Source of the DNA: Halobacillus litoralis
GTDB lineage: Bacteria > Bacillota > Bacilli > Bacillales > Halobacillaceae
Length of the DNA: 64,000 nucleotides
Direction of reading: 5' to 3'
Assembly (NCBI RefSeq): GCF_020171725.1
Contig: NZ_JAIVAJ010000004.1
Location: 186,001-250,000 of the forward strand
Part shown: piece by piece, positions 25,481 to 34,341 of the stretch
How the letters are laid out: every line of letters starts with the position of its first letter
Position numbering within the stretch: position 1 is the first letter of the stretch
Position numbers and translations under genes: made by a program
Notes under the pieces: generated by a model
Told to the model about the DNA's origin: nothing
The model's input: only the letters and a program-made list of their open reading frames with translations
The model's database searches: none

Positions 25481-25519
25481 CCACCGTTCCAACAGTCAAT
25501 GGGAGCGGTGGTTTTTTTA
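25481..25519 (+). terminator. Rho-independent terminator
   Basis: CCACCG..CC / GG..GCGGTGG around a 10-base loop, then seven T. Confidence 0.8.
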
Positions 25520-25577
25520 TCGGGCAGGAAATTCTATGATAAAATAAGGAATAAATGGTAGCTGCGAGAGGAAACGA

Positions 25578-25620
25578 TGGGGACGGTTCTCCCGTTTCGA
25601 AACAGGAGAACCGTCCCCAT
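25578..25620. repeat. R1 REP palindrome
   Basis: GGGGACGGTTCTCCCGTTTC / GAAACAGGAGAACCGTCCCC with no loop. Confidence 0.95.
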
Positions 25621-25646
25621 TGTTTCACACAGAGAGGAGTATTCAT

Positions 25647-25790
25647 ATGGATGAAGGAGGCGTATTCAGCCTCGGACCGATCGTATCTATATTCAATATC
25701 ATTTTGTACATCCTGCTGGCCGGTGTTGCCGCCTGGCTAGCGTTCAAGCTGGTTCAATCGTTGAAGGAAAAGAATCAGCGGAACGATTAA
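25647..25790 (+). CDS. 47-residue single-pass membrane protein
   Basis: ATG 6 bases after AGAGGAG. One helix (IVSIFNIILYILLAGVAAWL) then a basic tail FKLVQSLKEKNQRND. Short distance to the next gene. Unknown family. Confidence 0.65.
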   Translation: MDEGGVFSLGPIVSIFNIILYILLAGVAAWLAFKLVQSLKEKNQRND

Positions 25791-25810
25791 ATCAATGACG
25801 GGGTGAAGAG

Positions 25811-26092
25811 ATGTCCAACAAAAAGGTTTGTGAAAATGGCCATACATACTATAAAAGCAGTGATTGCCCGACATGTCCTACATGCGAACAAGAACGGAAA
25901 CCGAAAAGTGGATTTCTCTCCATCCTGTCGGCACCAGCCAGAAGGGCGATGGAGAACAACGGCATCACCACGCTTGAGGTTTTATCGACGTATAGCGAAA
26001 AGGAAGTGCTGGCCTTTCACGGCGTAGGACCATCCTCTATACCAAAGCTACGGTCGGCTTTGGCAGAAGAGGGGCTGTCGTTTAGAGATTGA
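25811..26092 (+). CDS. Zinc-finger plus helix-hairpin-helix (RNAP alpha-CTD-like) protein
   Basis: 93 residues. N-terminal cysteines CENGHTYYKSSDCPTCPTCE look like a small zinc ribbon; the C-terminal half GITTLEVLSTYSEKEVLAFH, then GVGPSSIPKLRSAL, is the HhH fold of the RNA polymerase alpha C-terminal domain and of small DNA-binding proteins. Such proteins are common in Firmicutes, role unknown. ATG behind GGGTGAAGAG. Confidence 0.8.
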   Translation: MSNKKVCENGHTYYKSSDCPTCPTCEQERKPKSGFLSILSAPARRAMENNGITTLEVLSTYSEKEVLAFHGVGPSSIPKLRSALAEEGLSFRD

Positions 26093-26097
26093 AACAA

Positions 26098-26140
26098 TGG
26101 GGACGGTTCTCTTGTTTCGAAACAAAAGAACCGTCCCCAT
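26098..26140. repeat. R1 REP palindrome
   Basis: GGGGACGGTTCTCTTGTTTC / GAAACAAAAGAACCGTCCCC. Confidence 0.95.
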
Positions 26141-26181
26141 TGTTCCAGAACTTCGACATATGAAAGGAGAGGGACGATGCT

Positions 26182-26523
26182 GTGAAGTGGTTTGTCTTGT
26201 TGTGTTCGTTGTTTCTCCTCGTCAGTTGCAGCGTGGCTGAGGAGCAAACAAACGTCGGAGAAGTTGAAGCGCCAGAAGAAGAGGAACCAGATTATGATGA
26301 TGTTCTGATTCAGGACATCGATGAAAACCTTCTTACCGTTGTTCCACCTGTCACAGACCCCGACGCCTCCTATCCTGTCTATGAAATCGTGGTAGACGAA
26401 GAGACGAAGGTTGATGGGGCAAAAGAGTCACTCGATGAATTGCGGATAAAAGATGATGTGGAAATCTGGTTGAAATCCACGGGTTCCGACGAAGAAACCG
26501 CCGAGAGGATCACAGTGAAATGA
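26182..26523 (+). CDS. DUF3221-like lipoprotein
   Basis: 113 residues; GTG start behind GGAGAGGG. Signal peptide with lipobox LVSC. Mature part has two acidic stretches then an OB-like beta domain (NLLTVVPPVTDPDASYPVYE, LRIKDDVEIWLKSTG). Pattern resembles YobA/DUF3221 lipoproteins; function unknown. Confidence 0.6.
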   Translation: MKWFVLLCSLFLLVSCSVAEEQTNVGEVEAPEEEEPDYDDVLIQDIDENLLTVVPPVTDPDASYPVYEIVVDEETKVDGAKESLDELRIKDDVEIWLKSTGSDEETAERITVK

Positions 26524-26574
26524 AGGGACGGTTCTCTTGTTTCATATCAAAGTGAAACAGGAGAACCGTCCCCA
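26524..26574. repeat. R1 REP palindrome
   Basis: GGGACGGTTCTCTTGTTTCA / TGAAACAGGAGAACCGTCCC. Confidence 0.95.
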
Positions 26575-26587
26575 ATAGGAGGAAAAC

Positions 26588-27136
26588 ATGAATAAACATG
26601 TTCAATGGTCGAACCTGGAGAAGCCTGGCTCTGAATCTTTGAAAATCAAAAATGTTGATTCCAGTCTAGTTGCAGAAGGCGTCGTCCTTCTTGCAACAGA
26701 CGGAGATGTCCGGAAGTTTTCATATCAAGTGGTCACCGATGAGGAGTGGACGACCAAGACCGTAGAAGTCACCAATCACGAACAACATGCACAGCTGTTT
26801 CTCTATTGTAAGGAAGGAAAATGGTATCGACGAGACAAGGAGCTACGTGAAATGTCGGGAGCGGTTGATGTTGACCTTTCCATCACTCCCTTTTCCAACT
26901 CCCTTCACATCAACCGGTTTACATGGGAGAATGGGCAGGAAAGAAAATTGGATGTCTTGTATATCGATGCTTCGAATTTCGAGCTGTTGAACTTGGCGCA
27001 GCACTACACCTATGAAGGAAATGCGGATGATGGCAACAGACTTTTTCAATACAGGTGCCGGGATTATCGAACGATAATTACAGTCGATGAGGATGGGTTC
27101 GTTGTGGATTATCCGGGTGTTTTTCTTCGGCGATAA
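26588..27136 (+). CDS. Putative glycolipid-binding family protein
   Basis: 182 residues. WSNLEKPGSESLKI, DVDLSITPFSNSLHINRFTW and a closing DEDGFVVDYPGVFLRR are the marks of the glycolipid-binding family formerly DUF1089 (family knowledge). Cytoplasmic, no signal peptide. AGGAGGAAAAC precedes ATG. Stands alone. Confidence 0.85.
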   Translation: MNKHVQWSNLEKPGSESLKIKNVDSSLVAEGVVLLATDGDVRKFSYQVVTDEEWTTKTVEVTNHEQHAQLFLYCKEGKWYRRDKELREMSGAVDVDLSITPFSNSLHINRFTWENGQERKLDVLYIDASNFELLNLAQHYTYEGNADDGNRLFQYRCRDYRTIITVDEDGFVVDYPGVFLRR

Positions 27137-27165
27137 AAAGAAGAACTGGATTCGTCAGCTCTTCT
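27133..27165 (-). terminator. Terminator, minus strand
   Basis: On the minus strand AGAAGAGCTG / CAGTTCTTCT followed by TTTTTAT; serves the gene at 27164. Confidence 0.65.
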
Positions 27166-27367
27166 ACTCTTGTTTCAGTAATTCCTGTTCGATGAGATAA
27201 ACCGAGATTTCAAACGCTTCGATTCTTCTCTTCGCTAAGGTGATCTGCGATTTGTAACGGTCGGGATTGTCTTTTGCCTCAAAGGTTTTGACTGTTTCTC
27301 TTAATTTGTGGACGGTCGAGTCGATCTGCCGTTTCGCTTCATGCAGGTCCGTGCTGGTCAATTCCAT
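27164..27367 (-). CDS. 67-residue coiled-coil protein
   Basis: Starts at ATG behind AAAGGTGA. Highly charged helix (LHEAKRQIDSTVHKLRETVK, LAKRRIEAFEISVYLIEQEL). No membrane segment. Unknown function; convergent with the glycolipid-binding gene. Confidence 0.7.
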   Translation of the reverse strand: MELTSTDLHEAKRQIDSTVHKLRETVKTFEAKDNPDRYKSQITLAKRRIEAFEISVYLIEQELLKQE

Positions 27368-27451
27368 GTCGATTCATCACCTTTCTATTATAGAGCTTAG
27401 ATTGAAAGATTATATAAGATACAATACCTACTGTCAAAAGGTGGTGGCAAG

Positions 27452-27694
27452 ATGCACACTCTATTGAAAAAACTAGCGGCTGTTCTTGCAGGATGGTCGA
27501 TTTACAACGTTTCTATTCCCATTTTCAGCTTCCTGGATCAGTTTGGAGGTCAAGTCGGTAACATCGTGTTCGGACTACTTGATTTTGCGATGAAAACGGG
27601 TTCGATTTTTGTAATTGTCTTCTTTTCGTTCATGATTGTGAAGGAAGCATGGGAGGAGCGGAAAGATGAGAAAAAAAAAGAGCCGGTCGGCTGA
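27452..27694 (+). CDS. Small two-TM protein
   Basis: 80 residues; AAAGGTGG precedes ATG. Hydrophobic helices AAVLAGWSIYNVSIPIFSFL and GSIFVIVFFSFMIVKEA, then a basic tail EERKDEKKKE. First gene of a group that continues with the DUF4328 gene 15 bases on. Unknown. Confidence 0.7.
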   Translation: MHTLLKKLAAVLAGWSIYNVSIPIFSFLDQFGGQVGNIVFGLLDFAMKTGSIFVIVFFSFMIVKEAWEERKDEKKKEPVG

Positions 27695-27709
27695 GGAAAG
27701 GGTGATGTT

Positions 27710-28315
27710 ATGAAATTACAATCGAAAGAACCAGAAAAGCCAATGCAGATCTTGCTGCTGATTGATATCGGGTTAACGGTACTTCTGATGATTGATGTGG
27801 TCCTGCTGAACTTCATTGAACCAGGGGATGGATTCGCGACCTATGAGAATATTGTAGGGCTGGTGTTAACGCTCACTGTATTGGCCTATACCATTCTATT
27901 TTTAGGGTGGATCTACAGGGTACATAAGGATCTCCAATCATTGGACAGGTCTTACCCTACTTCCCCGGGTGGCGCATTGGCCCGGGTGTTGATTCCGATT
28001 TTCAACTTGTACGGACTATGGAATGTTTATTCAGCGATGGCGAATTTCTTTAAAAAAGAGCCTTTCACGTCTGAAGCGGGTAAAAACCTTGGGAAAGTCA
28101 TTCCTTTTTATTATGCGCTTTTCCTCATTACGACCTTTGTGAACGATTATATTATAAGGAACTTTGTGAATAGTATTGTATTATTCCTGTCTTACATAGG
28201 CGATATCGCGCTTGTGGTTACGTACATCCTCATCATCAAGTTTGTTTCAAGAGGGTTATCAAATTTGGTCGAGCATCAAGCAGAAGTTCAAGGGGACGAA
28301 AATGAAGCACAGTAG
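27710..28315 (+). CDS. DUF4328 membrane protein (copy 1)
   Basis: 201 residues with five to six TMs. DUF4328 hallmarks IYRVHKDLQSL, LIPIFNLYGLWNVYSAM and ending RGLSNLVEHQAE. Nearly the same as copy 2 at 29238. Unknown function. Stop overlaps the next gene's start by 14 bases. Confidence 0.87.
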   Translation: MKLQSKEPEKPMQILLLIDIGLTVLLMIDVVLLNFIEPGDGFATYENIVGLVLTLTVLAYTILFLGWIYRVHKDLQSLDRSYPTSPGGALARVLIPIFNLYGLWNVYSAMANFFKKEPFTSEAGKNLGKVIPFYYALFLITTFVNDYIIRNFVNSIVLFLSYIGDIALVVTYILIIKFVSRGLSNLVEHQAEVQGDENEAQ

Positions 28316-29168
28316 TAAAGAGAAAATCCAGAAGCATTATCCGAATCTCGAAATCAACCAAGTTGAAGCAAATGATATCGGGCAGAACAATGACGTGTTC
28401 ATCGTCAATGATGCCCTCGTTTTCAGATTTCCCAAGTACGAGGCAGGGGTGAGGAAGCTGAGGAAAGAGGCGAAGGTGCTCGACCATTTAAAACGGCGCG
28501 TCTACCTGCCCATCCCAGAACCACTCTACAAACATTTGAACGATGAGGCAGGCGAAGTATTCACAGGTTATCCACTTATTCCCGGGACGCCATTATGGTC
28601 TGGCGACTTGAAGCGGATGAATGGGGATAAGCAGCAGGAGCTTGCTTCTGAACTAGTCGGGTTTTTGAAAGAGATGCACGACCAGCCTGTGGACGAACTC
28701 GATATCCCGAAGCAGACGACAGAAGAGATCAAACGGTCGACCCGGCAACTGTACGTTGATTTTCAACAGAAGCTTTTCCCCCACATGAATGAAAAGTCAA
28801 AGCAGGATGTCTCGAAAAAGTTTGAGAATTTCCTAGCGGATGAAGAACTCTTGAATTTCCGTACCACCCTGATCCATGGAGACTTCGGGCCTTCTAATAT
28901 CTTGTGGAATCCCTCTTGTCAGAGCGTTTCTGGGGTCATTGATTTTGGTGAAACGGAGATCGGTGACCCGGCGTACGACTTCGCTGGATTACTGTCGGGG
29001 TACGGGGAAGACTTTGTGAAAAGGTGCCTGCGTGATTATCCACAAGGGGAGCATGTGCTGGAGCGGGTGCGGTTTTATAAAAGTACCTTCGCTCTGCAGG
29101 AAGCGTTGCACGGGGTGAATCATGGTGATGCGAAGGCGTTTGAGAACGGGATAAAGGAGTATCGATGA
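28302..29168 (+). CDS. Aminoglycoside phosphotransferase-family kinase
   Basis: 288 residues from ATG 28302, with AAGGGGACG as ribosome site; earlier in-frame codons lie in the DUF4328 gene. Kinase fold: QNNDVFIVNDALVFRFPKYE, catalytic loop LIHGDFGPSNILW, metal loop GVIDFGETEIGDPAYDFAGL. Distinct from the kinase at 21169. Sits between two DUF4328 copies, coupled to the first. Substrate unknown. Confidence 0.9.
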   Translation: MKHSSKEKIQKHYPNLEINQVEANDIGQNNDVFIVNDALVFRFPKYEAGVRKLRKEAKVLDHLKRRVYLPIPEPLYKHLNDEAGEVFTGYPLIPGTPLWSGDLKRMNGDKQQELASELVGFLKEMHDQPVDELDIPKQTTEEIKRSTRQLYVDFQQKLFPHMNEKSKQDVSKKFENFLADEELLNFRTTLIHGDFGPSNILWNPSCQSVSGVIDFGETEIGDPAYDFAGLLSGYGEDFVKRCLRDYPQGEHVLERVRFYKSTFALQEALHGVNHGDAKAFENGIKEYR

Positions 29169-29237
29169 AGGGACGGCATCCATTCTGGTTGTAAAGGAAG
29201 CATAGGAAAGAACAAAAAGTGAGGAAAGGATGATGTT

Positions 29238-29849
29238 ATGAAATTACAATCGAAACCTTTGGAAAATCCATTGAAATACTTGCTGTGGTCGGATATCGGA
29301 TTCACCTGCCTTCTGATGATCAACGTCATTATTTTGAGTATAATCGTCGCACCGGGAGAGGCTTTCGTCACGTATGAAGGTGTGATAGGGCTCGTGATCA
29401 CACTCGTTATCTTGACTTATTCCATTCTATTCTTAGTGTGGATCTATCGCGTACATAAAGATCTTCAGTCATTGGACTCGTCTTATCGTATTTCTCCCGG
29501 GCGCGCATTAGCACAGATCTTGATTCCCATCTACAACCTTTATGGACTATGGAACGTCTACTCAACGATGGCGGATTACTTTAAAGAAGATGAACCCACC
29601 TATGAAGAAGGCCGAAAGGTCGGGAAAGTGATTCCTTATTATTACAGCCTTTTCTTTATTACAACCATCGTGAACAACTCTCTTCTAGTCGGAGATAGTG
29701 AGCTTGTGGTATGGTTTTTATCTTACATAGGAGATATCGCATTGCTTGTGACCTACATCCTCATCATCAAATCTGTTTCAAAAGGGTTATCAAACTTGGT
29801 CGAACACCAGGCAGAGGTTCAAGGGGACGAACATGAGGCACAGAATTAA
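29238..29849 (+). CDS. DUF4328 membrane protein (copy 2)
   Basis: 203 residues; same length, ends and motifs as copy 1 (LIPIYNLYGLWNVYSTM, KGLSNLVEHQAEVQGDE). Even the ribosome site and first codons (GATGTTATGAAATTACAATC) are shared, which supports a recent tandem duplication. Confidence 0.87.
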   Translation: MKLQSKPLENPLKYLLWSDIGFTCLLMINVIILSIIVAPGEAFVTYEGVIGLVITLVILTYSILFLVWIYRVHKDLQSLDSSYRISPGRALAQILIPIYNLYGLWNVYSTMADYFKEDEPTYEEGRKVGKVIPYYYSLFFITTIVNNSLLVGDSELVVWFLSYIGDIALLVTYILIIKSVSKGLSNLVEHQAEVQGDEHEAQN

Positions 29850-29850
29850 T

Positions 29851-29892
29851 AAGAAGGGTGGTTTCGGTAGAATCGAAACCACTCTTCTTTTA
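29851..29892. terminator. Bidirectional terminator
   Basis: AAGAAGGGTGGTTTCG / CGAAACCACTCTTCTT, 16-bp stem between convergent genes. Confidence 0.88.
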
Positions 29893-29893
29893 G

Positions 29894-31261
29894 TTAAGAC
29901 TGATCACGCAGCCCGTAGAAAATGGAAAAAAGCACGAACGATACCAGCCCTGTCATGGTGAAGACCATGAAGATGTTGCTGTAAATCAAGCTTTCTCCGA
30001 CGCCTGTAAAGGGATTCATGGAAAAGGAAACAGAATCCCTTTCAAGCAGCTTGCCAAACAACGCGCTGCTGAAAGCCCCTGCCAGGAAGTTTAGTAGATT
30101 GAACAGCCCCATCCCCACTCCGTTTTGTTTTTCGGACAAGTTTGTGCTGATTAAATCGGCTGTACCACTTTGGAGTAAAGGGAAGCCGAGGTAGGCAATG
30201 AAAAGGCCGATGGTAATGAGGAGCGTGTTCTCTCCAGCAAACGTGGATAGGAAAAGTGCTCCAGCCGAAATGAATAAGAGCCCATACCTGACAATGGAAT
30301 GCCCTCCTCGTAAAGCGATGACTTTTCCTGTCCACTGTCCCATCAGCCCTGAAACAAGGGCGCCAGGAAAAAGGATGAATCCGATCTCTAAGATGGATAA
30401 ATCATAAAGATCCCGCAACATAATAGGGAGTAAAAAAATCAGTCCGAACACGATGGATGTGCCTAAAAAGCTTGTCGTCATGGTCACCGTGTACTTCTTC
30501 ATTCTTAACATCGTGGGATCAATGAATGGGTCACGGGTAGATTTGAGCCGCCATATCAACAGGGCCATACATCCAACGAAGCACAGGAATGATATCCCGC
30601 TCACGGTTGTGATGATAAATAATAAACTCGTTACGGACAAAGCCACAAGAGCAGCGCCGACCAAATCGATTCTGCCAGGTTGTTTGGCTTCATGAGGAAA
30701 CCATTTTCTGAAAAGGGGAATTGAGAAAGCGCTCAAGACAGAGAGTAGAAAAATATACCGCCAATGCAGCGTTCCCCCGATTACGCCCCCGACAATCGGA
30801 CCGATTCCTGAAGCGAATGCAATCGTTGAAGCGAGGTAGCCATACATTTTCCCTCTCCCATTTTGTAAAATGCGTGCAGGCACGATGAATGATAGAGGAG
30901 GGACCGAGGCAGCCCCCAGCGCTTGGAAAATCCTCGCCACAATCAGCGTTTCGAAATTCGGAGCCATAAACCCAATCAAAGCCCCTAATGAAAACAGACT
31001 CAAACCGATCGTATAAAGCCTTCGAATCGGATAAAGGTCCGCAAGCTTCCCATAAATCAACGTCCCAATGGCAAAAACGGTCGTAAAACTCGTGACGACC
31101 CAGCTGACCTGTGCCGGGGTTAATTGAAACGATTCCGATATATCGGGAATAGCCACATTAAACATGGTCCCGTTCATCACCGCAAAGGCGAGGATGGTAC
31201 AAGTGAGAAACATGATTCTCTTTTGATGGATATGCGATTCATTTTTTTGTTGTAATCCCAT
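29894..31261 (-). CDS. MFS drug transporter (DHA2-like)
   Basis: 455 residues, about 14 TMs. Motif A-like GKLADLYPIRR, motif C GPIVGGVIGGTLHW. Resembles Tet(L)/QacA-type H+-coupled exporters. AAGGAGA precedes ATG. Promoter overlaps the operator of the divergent MerR regulator; likely a drug-inducible exporter. Confidence 0.9.
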   Translation of the reverse strand: MGLQQKNESHIHQKRIMFLTCTILAFAVMNGTMFNVAIPDISESFQLTPAQVSWVVTSFTTVFAIGTLIYGKLADLYPIRRLYTIGLSLFSLGALIGFMAPNFETLIVARIFQALGAASVPPLSFIVPARILQNGRGKMYGYLASTIAFASGIGPIVGGVIGGTLHWRYIFLLSVLSAFSIPLFRKWFPHEAKQPGRIDLVGAALVALSVTSLLFIITTVSGISFLCFVGCMALLIWRLKSTRDPFIDPTMLRMKKYTVTMTTSFLGTSIVFGLIFLLPIMLRDLYDLSILEIGFILFPGALVSGLMGQWTGKVIALRGGHSIVRYGLLFISAGALFLSTFAGENTLLITIGLFIAYLGFPLLQSGTADLISTNLSEKQNGVGMGLFNLLNFLAGAFSSALFGKLLERDSVSFSMNPFTGVGESLIYSNIFMVFTMTGLVSFVLFSIFYGLRDQS

Positions 31262-31289
31262 AAAAGACCGTCTCCTTCTGACTGTCAGC

Positions 31290-31350
31290 TTGGTGTTGTT
31301 CCTTCTTCCTGCTACTATAAAGATAAAGTATCCACCTACTGGACACTCAA
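31290..31350. promoter_or_regulatory. Divergent promoters with MerR operator
   Basis: Minus: TTGAGT (31345-31350), 19-bp spacer with dyad GTATCCACCTACTGGAC (31328-31344), TATCTT; the long spacer is typical of MerR activation. Plus: TTGGTG (31290-31295), 17 bp, TACTAT (31313-31318) for merR; its AAGGAGG begins just after the operator. Confidence 0.8.
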
Positions 31351-31359
31351 GGAGGAACT

Positions 31360-32163
31360 ATGGAAAAACGTACATTTACTACAGGAGAAATCGCCAACAT
31401 CTGCAACATCAATAAAAAAACCTTGTTTTACTATGACCAGATTGATCTGCTCAAACCTATGATTGTAAAAGAGAACGGCTATCGCTGCTACAGCTATGAT
31501 CAGATCGATCAATTAAGTAAGATCAAAGCGCTGCAGAGTGTAGGGTTCACCTTGCAGGAAATCAAGCGGCAACTTTCTGCGGACAACGTTCCGAAAGGGA
31601 TTGATACGCTTCATAAGCAGAAACGTAAGATCGGAGAAAAGATCCAGGAGTTAGTGAAGGTGGAGGAGAGTTTGAACGAAAAGATTCTTGAGCTGGAGCA
31701 CTACCAAGAAGTCGGTCACCATCATGTTTTTCTAAAAGACTGCGAGGAAGAACTCTTATTTGTGGACCGCTCACCATCGCCGGAAGGAATCGTGACGAAC
31801 TTCTTATTAGACGGCTATCATTTTGGAATCATGATGAACGTGGATGGGGAAGCAAGTGGGAGGATGGAAATGAATAAGTTCCAGAGCGTCCGTAGTCGCG
31901 AGGAGGCGAATGACAGCAAAGTCGCGGGGACATATGCGGGAGTCTATTTCGTTACAGACGAGCAGAACATCGTCCGGAATGCTCGGAAGGCATGGTCTGT
32001 TTTGGAGGAAAGTGAGTACCGCACTAGTGGTCCTCTGTATTTAAAGGATATCGCTACAGATTTTGCGATTTTTGAAGATGGGCGTATTCCTTTTCAGATT
32101 ACGAGGAAGGTGGAAAAAACTGCCCCATCGCAACCCACAGTCGGATTTAACAACATATGGTAA
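31360..32163 (+). CDS. MerR-family regulator, BmrR-like
   Basis: 267 residues. HTH FTTGEIANICNINKKTLFYY, wing GYRCYSYDQIDQL, coiled coil to about residue 115, then an effector domain resembling BmrR/BltR (GyrI-like) multidrug-binding regulators. The divergent MFS exporter is the probable target. Confidence 0.9.
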   Translation: MEKRTFTTGEIANICNINKKTLFYYDQIDLLKPMIVKENGYRCYSYDQIDQLSKIKALQSVGFTLQEIKRQLSADNVPKGIDTLHKQKRKIGEKIQELVKVEESLNEKILELEHYQEVGHHHVFLKDCEEELLFVDRSPSPEGIVTNFLLDGYHFGIMMNVDGEASGRMEMNKFQSVRSREEANDSKVAGTYAGVYFVTDEQNIVRNARKAWSVLEESEYRTSGPLYLKDIATDFAIFEDGRIPFQITRKVEKTAPSQPTVGFNNIW

Positions 32164-32190
32164 ACTGAGGTTGGAAAGGGGGAGTGTATC

Positions 32191-32685
32191 TTGAAGAGGA
32201 TAATTGGCCCGGCAAGTGTGGTACTGGCAATCTTATTGACAGCCTGCACCCCGGAATCCGCGATCGATTGGCAGAGCACAAAAGAAGAAGCCATCAAAGC
32301 AGGATTGACCCATGAAGGAGAAGGGAAGCTTTTGGCAGTAGAGGAGTTCAAGGGAGAAACTTTTGCTTTCTATGAACACATGGGAGGAGTCGGGACAGCG
32401 CGAATTGTCGAGCATAATGAACGATACGGCTGGTATCGAAGCCACCCGTACTCCGATTTTCAAAAAGAAGGGGACTTATCCTATACGGCGTCTGGTTTCA
32501 ATATCGAAACAGATGGTGAAGAGGTTGCCGTGTTGATCGGGCAGGCTTTTGATTCGTCGATTGAGGAAATGAGAATGACCGGGACCGACAGGGAGAGAAC
32601 ATTGAAGGTGGACGAGGAGACGGGTTATTTTGCTGCGGTTTATGAAGGAGATGGTAATTCCCTGGAGGTTGTCCCCGTGGAATGA
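32191..32685 (+). CDS. Lipoprotein, unknown function
   Basis: 164 residues from TTG behind AAAGGGGG. Signal peptide ending LLTAC (lipobox). Acidic mature domain with a beta pattern (LAVEEFKGETFAFYEHMGGV, ERTLKVDEETGYFAAVYEG). No family recognised. First of three consecutive lipoprotein-like genes. Confidence 0.75.
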   Translation: MKRIIGPASVVLAILLTACTPESAIDWQSTKEEAIKAGLTHEGEGKLLAVEEFKGETFAFYEHMGGVGTARIVEHNERYGWYRSHPYSDFQKEGDLSYTASGFNIETDGEEVAVLIGQAFDSSIEEMRMTGTDRERTLKVDEETGYFAAVYEGDGNSLEVVPVE

Positions 32686-32750
32686 ATCGCACGAACGACT
32701 GTAACTTCTGTTAAAGTTGAGCGTCCAATGACAGAAGGGAGGATGAGGGA

Positions 32751-33089
32751 ATGAGATACACTTTTATAGGTGCTGCCATTTTGTCGGCCTGTCTGATAAG
32801 CGGATGCTCAACAGAACAACAGAGCACTACATACCAAGAATCCATAGACACCGCCTGGCTGTTCATTGAAAGCAAAGGATGGGATCAGACAGCGAAAGGA
32901 AACGGTGACCATGCCGAAGTGACTGAAGTGGTGGTGGATGAAGACTACGTGCTTATGGATGAATCTTTTCATGGGGAAGAAGTTCTCTCTATCAGGTTCG
33001 AGGATAAGGAAAATGTGGTCGTCAGTACTCCGGTGGTTCTAGTAGAGCCGAAAGCAAATGAGGTGGTGGGATATGTTCCAGGTGAATAA
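32751..33089 (+). CDS. Small lipoprotein
   Basis: 112 residues, start after GGAGGATGAGGGA. Lipobox LISGC. Mature part TYQESIDTAWLFIESKGWD, then beta-rich VVVDEDYVLMDESFHGEE. Overlaps the next gene by 17 bases. Unknown function. Confidence 0.75.
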   Translation: MRYTFIGAAILSACLISGCSTEQQSTTYQESIDTAWLFIESKGWDQTAKGNGDHAEVTEVVVDEDYVLMDESFHGEEVLSIRFEDKENVVVSTPVVLVEPKANEVVGYVPGE

Positions 33090-33360
33090 GAAAAAACATC
33101 GTTTAGTAGGGCTCCTCGTTCTATGTATAGCGGCGTTTATCGGCTGCAGCGATAGAGAGGAACTCGAAGAACAGCAGGCCGAACAAATCGTCATCGAACA
33201 CCATCAAAAGGACATCGGTCATGTCGAGATCACATCCATCACTCACAAAGGGAACCGTTTTGTTGTCGAGTGGGTGAATGATGCCAATTGTGAGCAGGGA
33301 ACGACTTCAGTCCGCGATGATACAGGGGCCGTCACCATCCTCGGTGCTTCCATCTGTTGA
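33073..33360 (+). CDS. Small lipoprotein, overlapping
   Basis: 95 residues from ATG 33073 (GAGGTGGTGGG upstream), inside the end of the previous gene, so probably coupled. Signal peptide LVGLLVLCIAAFIGC with lipobox. The mature part has two Cys (ANCEQGTTS, GASIC) that could form a disulfide. Possibly works with the preceding lipoprotein. Confidence 0.7.
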   Translation: MFQVNKKKHRLVGLLVLCIAAFIGCSDREELEEQQAEQIVIEHHQKDIGHVEITSITHKGNRFVVEWVNDANCEQGTTSVRDDTGAVTILGASIC

Positions 33361-33462
33361 TTAAAACAGCATACGCCACAAAGCTTTGACGCCGTCCCAG
33401 AGCATCAATCCGAAGAACGCAGCTACAAAGCCGATAAGAAGAATTTTTTTCTCAGGTTTCAT
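33361..33462 (-). CDS. 33-residue single-pass membrane peptide
   Basis: Minus strand ATG behind AAGGAG with 8-base spacing. Sequence MKPEKKILLIGFVAAFFGLM plus a short tail ending WRMLF: a single helix with a basic N-terminus. Stop abuts the lipoprotein gene's stop. Good start signal, unknown function. Confidence 0.6.
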   Translation of the reverse strand: MKPEKKILLIGFVAAFFGLMLWDGVKALWRMLF

Positions 33463-33578
33463 AGATTCAACTCCTTCCTGTAAACACGCATCTATGCTCC
33501 TTATTTTACCACTCGCGTAAACATTTCGACACGAAGGGCATAAGATGGAGCGGAACAAAAATCGGGGAGGTTTTCTTT

Positions 33579-34043
33579 TTGTATTATTATCACCCTCATT
33601 ACTTTTCGAGCGTTTATCCATATGTTCAGCAGCGCAATGGTGGCACTTCACAGAAGCTACTTAATGAAATTGTGAAAAGCATTGAAGCGGAAGCCACGGC
33701 CATTGAGTTTTATACAAGGCTTGCTAAAGAGGCTCCGACAAAAGCAGCCGAAGAAGATGTGGTCCATGCGTTAGAAGATGAAAAGGTCCACCTTCAAGAG
33801 TTTACGAATTTGTACACACGAATCACCGGCGCGCCGCCTGAATACACCATTCAACCCGTTCCGTTCAAGAACTTCAAGGAAGGCCTTCAAACCGCCTACC
33901 GTGATGAGTTGGAAGCGTATGAATCATACCGGAACCTCTACCTCATGACTCAAGACCAAACCATACGAGACGTATACTTGCGGGGCTTCACGGACGAAAT
34001 CGAACACGCCATGAGGTTCGGCTTTTTATTGATGAACGTCTAA
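33579..34043 (+). CDS. Ferritin-like domain protein
   Basis: 154 residues from TTG (GGGGAGG 8 bases upstream). N-terminus YYYHPHYFSSVYPYV rich in Tyr/His; then a ferritin-like bundle with EAEATAIEFY, EDEKVHLQEF, RDELEAYESY and DEIEHAMRFGF carrying the ExxH pairs expected for a di-iron site. Similar proteins are spore-coat-associated in Bacillus. Monocistronic. Confidence 0.82.
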   Translation: MYYYHPHYFSSVYPYVQQRNGGTSQKLLNEIVKSIEAEATAIEFYTRLAKEAPTKAAEEDVVHALEDEKVHLQEFTNLYTRITGAPPEYTIQPVPFKNFKEGLQTAYRDELEAYESYRNLYLMTQDQTIRDVYLRGFTDEIEHAMRFGFLLMNV

Positions 34044-34049
34044 CGGTCT

Positions 34050-34232
34050 TCACTCTTTTTTCCTCTCGACAAAAAACACTTCCAGCGCAATCGTCGTCAC
34101 GACCAGAAATCCAAGTCCTAGGCCCATCGCATTCAGAGTTATGCTGTACGTGTTTTCCATTTGGATACTCAGCCCATAAGCCATCAAAATGAAACCAATG
34201 ACCCGCACCGCCTGCAGAAGATAATACGTCAT
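34050..34232 (-). CDS. 60-residue two-TM membrane protein
   Basis: Start at ATG 34232 (AAGGAGG 8 bases upstream); the ATG at 34238 overlaps the ribosome site. Two helices (LQAVRVIGFILMAYGL, NAMGLGLGFLVVTTIALEVF). Unknown family. Confidence 0.7.
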   Translation of the reverse strand: MTYYLLQAVRVIGFILMAYGLSIQMENTYSITLNAMGLGLGFLVVTTIALEVFFVERKKE

Positions 34233-34341
34233 CAACATTCCTCCTTCTATCCATTATATACCACACATTCTGGTCCACGACTCGAACGCTATGATAGGGT
34301 GGAGGAGAGGAGGGCTGTTTTATGGAAGATTACCAATTTAT

